64,000 nucleotides of DNA. Origin: Pseudarthrobacter cellobiosi. Lineage in GTDB: Bacteria; Actinomycetota; Actinomycetes; Actinomycetales; Micrococcaceae. The position numbers and the translations under genes were made by a program. This document shows positions 16,238-24,845 of this stretch, piece by piece (within the stretch, counting starts at the first letter, position 1; the number at the start of each line of letters is the position of its first letter). The DNA lies in assembly GCF_023913755.1 (NCBI RefSeq), contig NZ_JAMXBJ010000033.1, forward strand, positions 8,008 through 72,007, read 5' to 3'. Below the pieces are notes generated by a model that worked only from the letters and a program-made list of their open reading frames with translations, did no database searches and had not been told where the DNA came from.

Positions 16238-17206
16238 TTATGCGGTCGTCGAGATGCCATCCACGGGGCATGGCGGCATGGTCCCTGCCGCGGCTGCGGG
16301 AACGATCGCGAAGAACATCGGCAGGGCCAGCAGGGCACCGGTTGCCAGCGTTGCCACAACGGTACGGCCTGTGCCCAGGGGCCGGGCCGGGGCGACGAGG
16401 CGCCGGACCCGGATCAGCGCCGACTCGCCGCCGGCGCCGAGGGCCGCTGCAGGGGTCACGCCGTGCTCGGCCAGGCGCACCAGGGCTGTGGCGACCGTCA
16501 GGCGGTCACTGCACCGGGCGGCGTCGTCGTCGGCGAGCATTTCCACGAGCCGCCCGAGGGCAGTGCGGGCTTCTCTGAAGGCCGGGATCCCGGGGAAGGC
16601 GTGCAGCAGAGCGTCGGCCGCTGCGAGTATGAGGTGGTGGCGTCCGTGCAGGTGTGCGCGTTCGTGGGCGAGGACGGCGTCGAGCTGGTTGCGGTCCAGG
16701 GCCGTCAGGGCGGCGCTGGTCAGAACGATCTGGCTGTGCCGGCCGGGGAGGCAGTAGGCGGCCGCGGCGGCGTGTTCGATGACCAGCGCGTCCAGGTCGT
16801 GGTGCGGGCTGGCGATCATGGCCAGCGCCTGCAGCTGCCGCGCTCTGTTGCGGGCTGCGTTTGTCAGGCCCTTGGCCATGCTGTATCCGACCCTGGCGAG
16901 CACGGCGAGAGCCGCGACGGCACCGGTGGTACTGACGACGGCGCCGCCCGGGGTGGAATACTGCTCGAGGAGGGCCATCGCGCAGGCCCGGACCAGTTGG
17001 GCCAGGTCCGTGGTCCAGGGAACCGCCGGAACAGCCAGGGCCAGGCCGGCGAGCACGACAGTGGACACCAGCGAGACGCTCAGGGCCTGCCACGCGGCAA
17101 TGCCGATCCGCGGGGACCGCTCCAGCCAGGTACTGCGTCGCAGCAGCATCGGCGCCGGCACGGCAAGCACCAGGGCAAGAACGATCAGCACGACCGGGGC
17201 CGTCAT
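16238..17206 (-). CDS. BlaR1-like M56 metallopeptidase, no penicillin-binding sensor
   Basis: A 322-residue membrane protein with about four TM helices. The cytosolic zinc protease site is AHERAHLHGRHH (HExxH near residue 178). The Glu of the third ligand motif is probably in VEMLADDDAAR. BlaR1/MecR1 proteins cleave or inactivate their BlaI/MecI partner when an external sensor binds ligand. Here the chain ends shortly after the last TM (AAAGTMPPCPVDGISTTA), so the beta-lactam-binding domain is absent and the external signal must be different; the single external Cys is notable. It overlaps the repressor gene by 4 bp. Confidence 0.85.
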   Translation of the reverse strand: MTAPVVLIVLALVLAVPAPMLLRRSTWLERSPRIGIAAWQALSVSLVSTVVLAGLALAVPAVPWTTDLAQLVRACAMALLEQYSTPGGAVVSTTGAVAALAVLARVGYSMAKGLTNAARNRARQLQALAMIASPHHDLDALVIEHAAAAAYCLPGRHSQIVLTSAALTALDRNQLDAVLAHERAHLHGRHHLILAAADALLHAFPGIPAFREARTALGRLVEMLADDDAARCSDRLTVATALVRLAEHGVTPAAALGAGGESALIRVRRLVAPARPLGTGRTVVATLATGALLALPMFFAIVPAAAAGTMPPCPVDGISTTA

Positions 17207-17583
17207 TGGCCTGCCCCGGTCCCGTCCCGCAGGTGCCCGCCCAGTGCTTCGCGCAGTCGCGCCACTTCGTCAGGGGGAATCTGTTCAAGGAAGTGGAGCA
17301 GGGTCACTTCCCGGTCGGGGCTGCCGGCCAGGACCTCGCCCATGAAGGCCGCCGTGTGCTGTTCCCGGGTCTGCGCGGGACGGTAGACGAAGGCCCGCCC
17401 GGCCTTTTGCCGTGTCAGCACACCTTTGCGGCGCAGGTTGTCCATGACGGTCATGACTGTCGTGTAGGCCAGGACCCGGTCGCGCTGCAGGTCTTCCAGG
17501 ACCTCGCGCACGGCAACAGGGTGGTCCCAGGACCACATCCGGTCCATGACCAACTTTTCCAGTTCGCCAAGCTGACGTACCAC
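17203..17583 (-). CDS. BlaI/MecI/CopY-family repressor
   Basis: A 126-residue winged-helix repressor: LGELEKLVMDRMWSWDHPV, the recognition region YTTVMTVMDNLRRKGVLTRQK, the wing GRAFVYRP, and a C-terminal dimer domain (LLHFLEQIPPDEVARLREAL). It lacks the CxCx4CxC copper site of enterococcal CopY, so it is of the BlaI type. I choose GTG 17583, with AGGAAGG upstream; a longer reading from GTG 17637 would begin inside the operator. It is cotranscribed with the M56 gene and its own promoter holds an operator, so it is autoregulated. It is the only candidate in the window for the TACTAT-N5-ATAGTA sites. Confidence 0.88.
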   Translation of the reverse strand: MVRQLGELEKLVMDRMWSWDHPVAVREVLEDLQRDRVLAYTTVMTVMDNLRRKGVLTRQKAGRAFVYRPAQTREQHTAAFMGEVLAGSPDREVTLLHFLEQIPPDEVARLREALGGHLRDGTGAGQ

Positions 17584-17628
17584 CAGACGCGCCTTCCTGT
17601 GTTTGCCCCCTTCCGGGTGCACGGATTC

Positions 17629-17645
17629 AACTATCACCCATAGTA
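17629..17645. promoter_or_regulatory. BlaI-type operator at the repressor promoter
   Basis: AACTAT-caccc-ATAGTA, one mismatch in one arm. It lies 46 bp upstream of the chosen repressor start, as expected for autoregulation. Confidence 0.7.
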
Positions 17646-17688
17646 GTCCACCGGGTCGTTATCCGGGTTTCCGCAGGCGTGCGGGCGG

Positions 17689-18327
17689 TCAGCCCTGGAT
17701 GCCCCCGGAACACGGTGCGCCGGGTTCGGGCGTCTGCGGGCCCTGAAGGTGTGCCTTCAGGAATACCGGCAGGCGCGGGTCCTCCGCACTGTCCACTTGC
17801 AGCTGCTTGCCCCATGCGCTGGCCACGACCGGTGACGGAAGGTCCGGGAACGGGCTCAGCAGCTCGTACCGGTTGGCTGCCGCCTGCTTCGTCAGTGCGT
17901 CGATCTGCTCTTTAGGCAGGTCGGGGCGGTAGGTGACCCAGACCGCGCCGTGTTCCAGGGAGTGCACCGCCTGCCAGGGATTGACCGGGGACGTGTAGGT
18001 CCCGCAGTTAAGGAACTGGGGTGCGTGGTCTCCGCCGACGGGGGGAGTCCGCGGGTAGGGCGTCTGGCTGGCGGTGTGGTTGCGGCTGAGACCATCGACG
18101 CTCAGGAGACCATCGATCGGTTTGGAGGCCTCAGCCTTGGTCTGGGCTTTGTTCTGCTGGTCCACCACGATGACCGAGGTTACCGTGCCGGCCAGGGCAA
18201 GAAGGACAACGGCTGCGGTGCCGTAGATCCGGAACGCCTTGCGCCGCTCCTGGCGTTGCTGTTTGGCCCGCACCGCAGCCAGGATAGCCTTTCGTTCGGT
18301 GTCCTGTTGATTACGCGCACGTCCCAT
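17689..18327 (-). CDS. DUF3105 membrane-anchored protein (copy 1)
   Basis: A 212-residue protein with a basic cytosolic start rich in Arg/Gln, one TM helix (about 36-56), and an external DUF3105 domain. Its signatures are PPVGGDHAPQFLNCGTY, AVHSLEHGAVWVTY and CSGG near the C-terminus. Conserved His, Cys and Tyr suggest metal binding, but the function of DUF3105 is not known. Two more copies lie at 37944 and 57667, each beside copper or oxidase-assembly genes. It lies downstream of the thioredoxin-like gene (102-bp gap) on the same strand and may belong to that operon. Confidence 0.85.
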   Translation of the reverse strand: MGRARNQQDTERKAILAAVRAKQQRQERRKAFRIYGTAAVVLLALAGTVTSVIVVDQQNKAQTKAEASKPIDGLLSVDGLSRNHTASQTPYPRTPPVGGDHAPQFLNCGTYTSPVNPWQAVHSLEHGAVWVTYRPDLPKEQIDALTKQAAANRYELLSPFPDLPSPVVASAWGKQLQVDSAEDPRLPVFLKAHLQGPQTPEPGAPCSGGIQG

Positions 18328-18429
18328 GCCGGCGCTCCTTCCTGGTGCTTGTTGATGAATCCGCAGACCCGATCACGAATTCAGAGGATCTGACCGGACT
18401 TTGCGGGCGGAAATCCCGGTCTGGCATCA

Positions 18430-18735
18430 TCAGGCGTCGGCGCTGCCGCGGGGGTGGTTGCGGCCGAACTGGTTGCTGTTGGTTAGGTGGCGGCGCAGTT
18501 TCTTTTCCGAGAGCCTCCCGTAGCTGAACAGCCTGCCGTCGATCAGGATGCCGGGAGCGAAGACGACCCCGCTTCCGGCTGCGAGGCCGCGCCCCTCCTC
18601 GGTGTCCAGGCTGATTTCCCGGATCTGGAGCGGGTATTCCTGCTCCAGCCGGGAGAGCACGTCCTTGGCCTGCACGCAGGAGGCGCACGAGGCCTGGGTC
18701 AGGATGGTGACGTCTGTCATGTGCCCGTCGGTCAT
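18430..18735 (-). CDS. small thioredoxin/glutaredoxin-like protein
   Basis: A 101-residue cytosolic thioredoxin-fold protein with active site SCASC (CASC) after the first strand TDVTILTQ, then AKDVLSRLEQEYPLQIREIS and a cis-Pro-like FAPGILIDG. It is likely the internal electron donor for the CcdA-like transporter two genes upstream. ATG 18735 overlaps the preceding stop (ATGA); another ATG at 18720 is possible. The long upstream reading frame is a shadow of the preceding gene. Confidence 0.78.
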   Translation of the reverse strand: MTDGHMTDVTILTQASCASCVQAKDVLSRLEQEYPLQIREISLDTEEGRGLAAGSGVVFAPGILIDGRLFSYGRLSEKKLRRHLTNSNQFGRNHPRGSADA

Positions 18736-19409
18736 TTGTCTGTCCGTCCTTCCTGCAGGTCGGACAGGAGCCTGGTGACCGGCACGTACATGGTGTAGTC
18801 CGGGGCTCCGCCGTAGTCGGCACGCCACTGGATGGTTCCGTCCGGGCCGACGAGGATGAAGCTGTGGCCGTCGCGGGAGTCACCCATCATGCCGTATTTG
18901 TTGGCCTGGTAGGTGCGGGAAACATCGAGCCTGGTGTCGACCAGGGCGATGGCGGAGAGCTTGTCGTCGGCCATCTTCTGGGAGATGAGGTTCACCGGTC
19001 CGCTGGTGATGGTCAACAGCTGGTCGATGCCGGCCGCCGTCAGCTGGGGTCCGGCCGCGTCCAGATCCCTGATCTGGTCCCAGCACGGCTGGCAGCCGAG
19101 GCCTTCATGGAAGTACAGCAGGACGGTCTTGCCGCGGTAGTCACTGAGGTTGACGGTGCCGCCGGAGGCCGAGGGCAGGGAGAAGCCGGGGGCCTGCGCC
19201 CCCGGGGCGGGGCTGCCGACTGCGTAGCCTGCGGCAGAAGACTGTGCCGGCCCTGCCTGGGGTGCGGGCTGGGTGCTGATGATGGCAAGAATCACTGCGA
19301 CCAGCACCGCGACGACGGCCGCAGCAATGCCGGCCCAGAGCAGGCCCCGGCGCTTCGGACTGTTCTTCGGGCCCCTGGCGGGCTGCCTTTGGATTTTTGT
19401 CGATGCCAT
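18732..19409 (-). CDS. membrane-anchored peroxiredoxin/TlpA-like thioredoxin
   Basis: A 225-residue protein: basic N-terminus, one TM anchor (LLWAGIAAAVVAVLVAVILAI), a linker, then an AhpC/TSA-type thioredoxin fold starting VGSPAPGAQAPGFSLPSASGG. The active site is GLGCQPCWDQ (CQPC), with a cis-Pro region later and the ending YTMYVPVTRLLSDL. It faces outside and would receive electrons from the CcdA-like protein. The start ATG (19409-19407) overlaps the preceding TAA by one base (TAATG). The frame extends far upstream, but that portion is shadow. Confidence 0.85.
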   Translation of the reverse strand: MASTKIQRQPARGPKNSPKRRGLLWAGIAAAVVAVLVAVILAIISTQPAPQAGPAQSSAAGYAVGSPAPGAQAPGFSLPSASGGTVNLSDYRGKTVLLYFHEGLGCQPCWDQIRDLDAAGPQLTAAGIDQLLTITSGPVNLISQKMADDKLSAIALVDTRLDVSRTYQANKYGMMGDSRDGHSFILVGPDGTIQWRADYGGAPDYTMYVPVTRLLSDLQEGRTDK

Positions 19410-20404
19410 TAGAGGGTCTCCTTCAGGTGTCCGGGGACTGCGCCCGCCGGGGATGATGTCTGTGCTGATCTGCCGATGCTTTCGATGCTTTCGGTCTGAG
19501 GAGGGCAGGCTGCGCAGGATTCCGCCGGAGCGGCGTCGCCTTCGGACCTGGCGGAGGCTGGCTTCCTGCGACGCACAGCCTTCCACAACAGGACCCCCAG
19601 GACCGCGAAGACCGCGGTCGCGGAAATCCAGCCGGGAACGAAGGCCAGGAAATCCTGGATGACGGTTGCGGCGTGGCCCAGGGCGGCGGTGACCTCCACC
19701 TGCCACCCGTCCGGGGCCATTGCCGGGCCCTGCACGGCGATGATGACGGTGATCAGTCCCATGCCGATCATCAGGGCGCCGGAGAGCAGTGTCACCAGAG
19801 GCACCCGCCGGGCCGCTCCGGGCCACAGCGGGACGGTCCGGGCGGAGAGGAGCCGGCTCGCGCCCCAGTCCTTCTTGTCCCACACCAGAGCCAGGGCACA
19901 CAGAGGGGCCACCATCCCGAAAACGTAGGCGACACCGACTGCCAGTGCGGCCGGAAAAGAGGACGCCGCACCCGAGAGCGCCGCCACACCGGCAAGCACC
20001 GGCGCGCAGCAGGCACTTGCGGCACCGGAGAACACCCCGAGCCCGTACACGGATCCGATACCCGTGCCGCCGCCACGTCCGGAGGGCATCGGCAGCATCA
20101 TCTTCCAGCCGCCCAGAGTGGCAGCCCCGACCGCAACCATCGCCAGACCGACAATACTGAAAATCCAGATGTGGTAGCCGAAAAGCACCCGGCTGATGGC
20201 CGCGGCCCCCAGGGCAATGGGCAGGATAATGGTTCCGACCCCGGCCGCGAAGACGAGCGTCATGGCCAGGATCCGGCTGCGCCGCCGGAAGCTGGAGGCG
20301 AAGAACGCCGGAAGCATGACCGAGACGCAGCACGGGGCCATCAAAGCCACCATGCCGCCAAGAAACGACGCCAGGATCGTCGTGGAGAGCAGAACCTGCT
20401 CCAT
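19409..20404 (-). CDS. CcdA/DsbD-like membrane transporter, CC variant
   Basis: A 331-residue protein with seven to eight TM helices. In place of the single Cys of CcdA it has double cysteines, MAPCCVSVMLPAFF in TM1 and SACCAPVLAGVAAL in a middle helix, and a CAAC near the C-terminus. This resembles the cytochrome c biogenesis/MerT-like group. With the external thioredoxin and the cytosolic CASC protein downstream it would form a full electron relay across the membrane. ATG 20404 follows AGGAG. It is first gene of the operon, with two operators in the divergent promoter. Confidence 0.82.
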   Translation of the reverse strand: MEQVLLSTTILASFLGGMVALMAPCCVSVMLPAFFASSFRRRSRILAMTLVFAAGVGTIILPIALGAAAISRVLFGYHIWIFSIVGLAMVAVGAATLGGWKMMLPMPSGRGGGTGIGSVYGLGVFSGAASACCAPVLAGVAALSGAASSFPAALAVGVAYVFGMVAPLCALALVWDKKDWGASRLLSARTVPLWPGAARRVPLVTLLSGALMIGMGLITVIIAVQGPAMAPDGWQVEVTAALGHAATVIQDFLAFVPGWISATAVFAVLGVLLWKAVRRRKPASARSEGDAAPAESCAACPPQTESIESIGRSAQTSSPAGAVPGHLKETL

Positions 20405-20445
20405 AAAACCAGCTCCTATGGGGACAACCGAGACCTTGACCAAAC

Positions 20446-20462
20446 TACTATCGGCAATAGTA
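20446..20462. promoter_or_regulatory. BlaI-type operator, perfect (divergent promoter, site 1)
   Basis: TACTAT-cggca-ATAGTA, symmetry 8-5-8. It lies in the 166-bp gap between the CcdA-like operon (minus) and copC (plus). Confidence 0.78.
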
Positions 20463-20469
20463 GTACATC

Positions 20470-20486
20470 TACTAGGGACTATAGTA
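20470..20486. promoter_or_regulatory. BlaI-type operator (divergent promoter, site 2)
   Basis: TACTAG-ggact-ATAGTA, one mismatch. Its centre is exactly 24 bp from the centre of site 1. The same 24-bp spacing occurs in the pair at 27.9 kb. Confidence 0.7.
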
Positions 20487-20570
20487 GTAGGTGGTGTTCG
20501 GGACCTGCCCCCGGGAAGGATTGGACAGCACCGGTGCGATGGACGAACGACGGACAGAAAAGACGACTGC

Positions 20571-21227
20571 ATGCGATACACGACACGGCGCGGGCAACCG
20601 CACCTCCTGGCCCTGCTCTGGTCCGCACTTGTGCTTGGGCTGGTACTCACGGTGATCCCGGCCGTTCCGGCATCGGCGCACGCCTACCTGGAAAGCAGCG
20701 ACCCGGCCCAGGACGCGCAGCTGTCCGCCGCCCCGGACTCGGTGAGCCTGGTCTTCGATGACGATATCCAGGTCCAGTTCACGAAAGTGACCCTGGCAGT
20801 CGGATCAGCCGCACCGGCCACGCTCGCAACGGACATCGCGGACCAGACCGTCGTGGTTCCGGTCCCTGCCTCCATCGCCGGCCGCCAGCCGCCCGGGAGT
20901 ACCGAGTCCTGGAAAGTCACCTACCGTACCGTGGCCGGCGACGGACACCCGGTGGAGGGGACCCTGTCCTTCAGGGTCACTGCCTCCTCCCCTGGGGCGT
21001 CCCCCGCAACGAAGGTCCCAACCCCGGCGGGAACCTCAGCATCGGGCGCCACAACACAGGGGCCCGACGCCCAGCCCCGGGCAGGTGATGCCCGGCAGCA
21101 GGCCGCGGCGGACGCGGCCGAACCGTTCCCGTGGCCGACGGTTGGTCTGCTGTCCGCGGGGACGCTGGTCCTGGCCTCCGTGCTGTGGCTGCTGGCGCGC
21201 CATGCGCGGAGGTCCGGACACCGGTGA
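20571..21227 (+). CDS. copC: CopC-type periplasmic copper protein
   Basis: A 218-residue protein. After the signal peptide (ends PASA) the mature chain begins HAYLESSDPAQDAQ, the N-terminal His that forms the CopC Cu(II) site. The domain ends with DGHPVEGTLSFRV, carrying the second conserved His/Asp. An Ala/Thr/Pro linker and a C-terminal TM anchor follow (VGLLSAGTLVLASVLWLL). It binds external copper and hands it to the CopD part of the next gene, which starts inside its stop (GTGA). The ribosome site is weak. Confidence 0.9.
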   Translation: MRYTTRRGQPHLLALLWSALVLGLVLTVIPAVPASAHAYLESSDPAQDAQLSAAPDSVSLVFDDDIQVQFTKVTLAVGSAAPATLATDIADQTVVVPVPASIAGRQPPGSTESWKVTYRTVAGDGHPVEGTLSFRVTASSPGASPATKVPTPAGTSASGATTQGPDAQPRAGDARQQAAADAAEPFPWPTVGLLSAGTLVLASVLWLLARHARRSGHR

Positions 21228-23140
21228 AACCCCTTGCCCGAACGGTCCTGCCCGTTGCCCTGCTCCTGCTCGTTCCCGTCACAGCCCTTGTCGCCCTGAG
21301 CCTGGCTGGTGCCATGAGGGAGCCTCTGCCCGGCCTTCCCGACGCCGGGACCCTGACCCGCTGGGTCCTGCCGGCTGCCCGCGCCGTCCACGATGCGGCG
21401 GCGACCGTGACGATAGGATTTCTCGCCGTCGCCGCGACCGTGCTGCCGCAGGACCCCGGCACGCCCGGAAGCCTCGGCCGTGCCGGGGCCCGGGCCATGC
21501 TCCTGGCCGCGATTGCCGGCAGCGTGTGGACGGTGGCTGGCACGGTCGTGCTGACCCTCTCCTACGCCGATGTTGCCGGCACGGACCCGCTTGGCCCCGG
21601 GGCCTCGGCTGATGCGGTCATGTCCTTCGTCCTCGATCTGGCGCTCGGCCGGTCCCTGGCCGTCAATGTCCTGCTGGCCGCGGCCGCTGCCACGGGGGCC
21701 TGGCTGGCCACCCGCACCACGACGGCCGGGGTGTGTACCGTGCTGGCCCTGGCCGCACTGCTGCCCCTGACCGTGACCGCCCACGGTGCCTCCAACCACG
21801 AGGACGCCGTCAATCTGCTGGCCCTTCATCTGATCGGCGCGACGGTCTGGGTCGGCGGCCTGGCGGCCATGTACTTCCTGCGCCGTCATCTGAACGGGGA
21901 CCTGGCGGTGGCGGTCCGCCGCTACTCCCGGCTGGCCGGATGGTGCTTCATCCTGGTGCTGGTCTCGGGCACCGCAAGCGCGCTGCTGCGACTGGACGGC
22001 CCGGCCGCTCTGGGCAGCGCGTACGGGGTACTCCTGCTGCTCAAGTCCGCGGCCCTGCTCCTGCTCGGGGCCGCCGGATGGCTGCACCGGGCCCGCGCTA
22101 TCCCGGCCCTGGAGCGCGATCCGCACAACAAGGCTGTCTTCGCCCGCGTGGCCGGTGTCGAGCTCGTCCTGATGGCGGCCACCGTGGGTCTGGCGGTCGC
22201 CCTGGGCCGCACTTCACCCTTTGCGACGAGCCCGGTGCGGAGCACTGCCGAATCCCTGCTGGGCTCTGCGCTGCCGCCCGGACTGGGCCCGGCCCAGTGG
22301 TTTACCCAGTGGCACCCCGACGTGGTCTGGTTGCCGGCAGCGGTGCTGCTGGCCGGCGGATACCTCGCCGCCGTCATCCGGTGGAGCCGCAGTACCGGGC
22401 CGTGGCCGCACCTCCGCACGCTCTCCTGGCTGCTGGGCTGCGCGTTCCTGGCCTGGGCCACCAGCGGCGCGCCGGCCGCCTACGGCCGGCTGCTGCCGGG
22501 GATGCACGTGCTCGGAGAAATGATCATCGGCCTGACGGTCCCCGTCCTGCTCCTGCTCGGTGGGCCCGGAATCCTCGCCGGCGGCACGCTCCCGCGGCGC
22601 TCGGACGGAAGCCGGGGCCTGCGGGAATGGGCGGCCGTCTTCCTGCGGTCCGGTGCCGTGCGCTGGATCTGCCGGCCCGTCCCGGCCGTGGCCCTGTATG
22701 CGGCGTTTGTCACCGGGTACTATTTCACGCCCGTGCTGCAGCTGTCCCTGAGCAACAACCCGTTCAGGCTCGCGGCCATGGCCGTTGCCCTGTGCGTGGG
22801 CCTCAATCTGGCGGCCGCCCTGCTCCAGTCGGCGGCCCAGCGGAAAAGCACTGCACGCCGGATCGTACCGTGGGCCCTGGCCGCTGCCGCGGCCGTGCAT
22901 GCAGGCTCCGGTATTGCCGTGATGGCCGGCGCCATGCAGGCCGGCGACTGGTATGTCTACATCCAGTCACTGTGGAGCTTCTCTCCCACGGCACAGCAGC
23001 GCACCGCGGGCGAAGTACTGTGGGGCTCCGCACTGCTTCCGCTGCTGGCACTCGGCGTTGCTGTCCTGGGGCCCGATTCCGGTCCGCAGACCGCGCCCGC
23101 CCGTCCCGCCGCCCGGGCAAAAGCTGACCACCCGGCCTGA
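21224..23140 (+). CDS. CopD-CtaG fusion (copper transport/cytochrome oxidase assembly)
   Basis: A 638-residue polytopic protein with about 14 TM helices. The N-terminal half is a CopD domain (about residues 60-340; HGASNHEDAVNLLALHLIGATVWVGGL is typical). The C-terminal half is a CtaG (caa3_CtaG) domain (MHVLGEMIIGLTVPVLLLLGGP near 430; ends WGSALLPLLAL). CopD imports copper; CtaG delivers copper to the Cu-B site of cytochrome oxidase. GTG 21224 overlaps the copC stop and has GGAGG upstream. A second fusion is at 41944. Confidence 0.9.
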   Translation: MKPLARTVLPVALLLLVPVTALVALSLAGAMREPLPGLPDAGTLTRWVLPAARAVHDAAATVTIGFLAVAATVLPQDPGTPGSLGRAGARAMLLAAIAGSVWTVAGTVVLTLSYADVAGTDPLGPGASADAVMSFVLDLALGRSLAVNVLLAAAAATGAWLATRTTTAGVCTVLALAALLPLTVTAHGASNHEDAVNLLALHLIGATVWVGGLAAMYFLRRHLNGDLAVAVRRYSRLAGWCFILVLVSGTASALLRLDGPAALGSAYGVLLLLKSAALLLLGAAGWLHRARAIPALERDPHNKAVFARVAGVELVLMAATVGLAVALGRTSPFATSPVRSTAESLLGSALPPGLGPAQWFTQWHPDVVWLPAAVLLAGGYLAAVIRWSRSTGPWPHLRTLSWLLGCAFLAWATSGAPAAYGRLLPGMHVLGEMIIGLTVPVLLLLGGPGILAGGTLPRRSDGSRGLREWAAVFLRSGAVRWICRPVPAVALYAAFVTGYYFTPVLQLSLSNNPFRLAAMAVALCVGLNLAAALLQSAAQRKSTARRIVPWALAAAAAVHAGSGIAVMAGAMQAGDWYVYIQSLWSFSPTAQQRTAGEVLWGSALLPLLALGVAVLGPDSGPQTAPARPAARAKADHPA

Positions 23141-23237
23141 GAAGCCGGCGGCGCCGGGTATTCCGTGTCTGGCCGCCGCTTAAACCCGGTGTCGCGGACG
23201 ATAACCCTGACCTGGCCATCCCGGGCCTAACTGGCTG

Positions 23238-23903
23238 TCAGGAGGGTTCCGCGACGGCATCGGCCAGCAGGGTTTTAAGGGTGCTCTTATCGGCAACGCC
23301 GAGGATCCTGGCGGCCACGCGCCCCTGTTTGTCGATCACCAGCGTTGTCGGAACGGCCTGGGGCGGCACGTACCGGCTCATCGCCAGCAGCACCGTGCCG
23401 GACTTATCCAGCAGGCTTGGATAAGTGATGCCGAAGGACCGCTCGAACGCCTCCCCGGTCGGAGCCTCGTCGCGGATGTTGACCCCGTTGAAAAGCACAC
23501 CCTTCGGGGCGAACTCATTGTGCAGGGATTCCAGAGTGGGAGCCTCGAGCCGGCACGGTGCGCAGGCGGCATACCAGAAGTTGAGCACCGCCACATGGCC
23601 CCTGAGGTCCGCGGAGGTAAGCCGTGTTCCGTCCATCATCGGGGCATCCAGCTCAATGGGTGCTCCCCGGAGCGCGGCGGCGTACTCGGTCACCGACCCG
23701 TCGCCGGCCACATAGTTCTTGTTGTCCCCCGCCGCGGCCTGCTGGGCGAGCGGATCCTTGGCCCCGCAGGCACTGAGCACGACGACGATCAGGAGCGCTG
23801 CGGTGGCCGTGCGGATCGCCCGGGCCCGCACGGGCTCCCCGGAAGGGCCGTGAGGGCGCGGCCGTTTCGTCGGCGGCGTACTTCCGGGAAAGGAACTCAT
23901 CAT
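23238..23903 (-). CDS. TlpA-type lipoprotein thioredoxin
   Basis: A protein of about 221 residues. The signal sequence ends in the lipobox LSAC (LLIVVVLSACGAKD), so the Cys is lipid-modified. The exported domain has the TlpA active site WYAACAPCRLEAP (CAPC) and the cis-Pro segment VPTTLVIDKQG. It would reduce disulfides in copper or cytochrome c proteins using electrons from CcdA. ATG 23903 is one of several possible starts (23933 and GTG 23951 are others). It ends facing the CopD-CtaG gene, and an operator lies 110 bp upstream. Confidence 0.87.
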   Translation of the reverse strand: MMSSFPGSTPPTKRPRPHGPSGEPVRARAIRTATAALLIVVVLSACGAKDPLAQQAAAGDNKNYVAGDGSVTEYAAALRGAPIELDAPMMDGTRLTSADLRGHVAVLNFWYAACAPCRLEAPTLESLHNEFAPKGVLFNGVNIRDEAPTGEAFERSFGITYPSLLDKSGTVLLAMSRYVPPQAVPTTLVIDKQGRVAARILGVADKSTLKTLLADAVAEPS

Positions 23904-24012
23904 TGTCGTTTGCACCCTCGCGTTCACACTCATGGCCGGGGCAAGCCGCACCCGGCACCTTCATCAGCCTGCCCCTCATGCGTGGTTGCCGGGGCGGCAG
24001 TCACTGCCCGTC

Positions 24013-24029
24013 TACTAAGCCATATAGTA
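24013..24029. promoter_or_regulatory. BlaI-type operator upstream of tlpA-like gene
   Basis: TACTAA-gccat-ATAGTA, one mismatch. It lies upstream of the minus-strand TlpA-like gene. Confidence 0.62.
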
Positions 24030-24120
24030 GTACATGTCCGGCAGTGTCGTCTTTCAGTAATCAGGGGCCTATCGGGTGGAAGCCCCTGCGAGGCGATCCC
24101 GCCGACCCGAGCTTCCGAAA

Positions 24121-24162
24121 ATACCCTGGGGGGGTACTTGATTAGATACCCCATGGGGGTAT
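24121..24162. promoter_or_regulatory. tandem CsoR operators
   Basis: Two G/C-tract inverted repeats, ATACCC-TGGGG-GGGTA (24121-24136) and ATACCCC-AT-GGGGGTAT (24146-24162), lie 33 bp or more before csoR. CsoR-type repressors bind such TACCC...GGGTA palindromes; copper binding releases them. Confidence 0.75.
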
Positions 24163-24194
24163 AAACTGGAGTTATTCCACATCAAGGAGGCATC

Positions 24195-24536
24195 ATGAGC
24201 GAGCAGAATTCCGCACCTCCGGCCGGTGATCCACACCCACCGACATGGGGGTATGCGCCCCACAAGACTGCCTACCTGCTCAGGCTCAAACGGATCGAGG
24301 GTCAGGTCCGCGGCATCGCCCGGATGGTTGAGGATGACAAATACTGCATCGACATCCTCACCCAGGTAGCCGCCGTCACCAAGGCTCTGCACGCCGTCAG
24401 CCTGGGACTCGTCGAGGAACACATCGGCCACTGCGTGGTCGGCGCCGCCTCGGAGCCGGACGACGCCCTGCGTGCCGAACAAATCGACTTCAAGGTAAAG
24501 GAAGCCACCGATGCCATCGGGCGCCTGCTGCGGTAG
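24195..24536 (+). CDS. csoR: CsoR copper-sensing repressor
   Basis: A 113-residue all-helical repressor. The Cu+ ligands of the family are all present: Cys in DDKYCIDILTQ, then His and Cys in VEEHIGHCVVG. The N-terminal helix carries YLLRLKRIEGQVRGIARMVE. It represses its own operon; Cu+ binding lowers DNA affinity. AAGGAGG precedes ATG 24195. copZ and copA follow in the same direction. A matching operator also lies at 49.5 kb, so it probably controls the second copper ATPase locus too. Confidence 0.94.
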   Translation: MSEQNSAPPAGDPHPPTWGYAPHKTAYLLRLKRIEGQVRGIARMVEDDKYCIDILTQVAAVTKALHAVSLGLVEEHIGHCVVGAASEPDDALRAEQIDFKVKEATDAIGRLLR

Positions 24537-24603
24537 CGGCAACACCACTCACCACACCATCCAGCTGACCAACCCCAATCAGTCCATCAACAAGGAGCCA
24601 GCC

Positions 24604-24834
24604 ATGAGTACCATCTCCACGACCGTCAACGTGTCCGGCATGACCTGCGGCCACTGCGTCTCCTCTGTCAGCGAGGAACTGGAGTCGCTGGCCGGCGTCG
24701 AAACCATCGACGTCGACCTCAACGCCGGTGGCGTCTCCTCCGTCACCATCACCTCAACGCAGGAGTTGTCTCCGTCGGAAGTCGGCGAAGCCGTGGCCGA
24801 AGCCGGCTACCTGGTTGTATCCAACCAGGCCTGA
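24604..24834 (+). CDS. copZ: CopZ-like copper chaperone (HMA domain)
   Basis: A 76-residue single HMA domain with GMTCGHCVSSV after the first strand, the CxxC that binds Cu+. It carries copper in the cytosol to the N-terminal HMA of the following ATPase or to CsoR. AAGGAG precedes ATG 24604. Only 11 bp separate its stop from copA. Confidence 0.93.
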   Translation: MSTISTTVNVSGMTCGHCVSSVSEELESLAGVETIDVDLNAGGVSSVTITSTQELSPSEVGEAVAEAGYLVVSNQA

Positions 24835-24845
24835 GCGGGATCACC

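Noticed and set aside
17584..17637. longer N-terminus for the BlaI-type repressor (GTG 17637)
   Set aside because: That start falls within the operator and adds a tail absent from typical family N-termini; GTG 17583 has a good ribosome site.
19410..20333. long upstream extension of the peroxiredoxin/TlpA-like frame
   Set aside because: It covers the CcdA-like gene in another frame; the true start is the ATG overlapping the CcdA-like stop at 19409.
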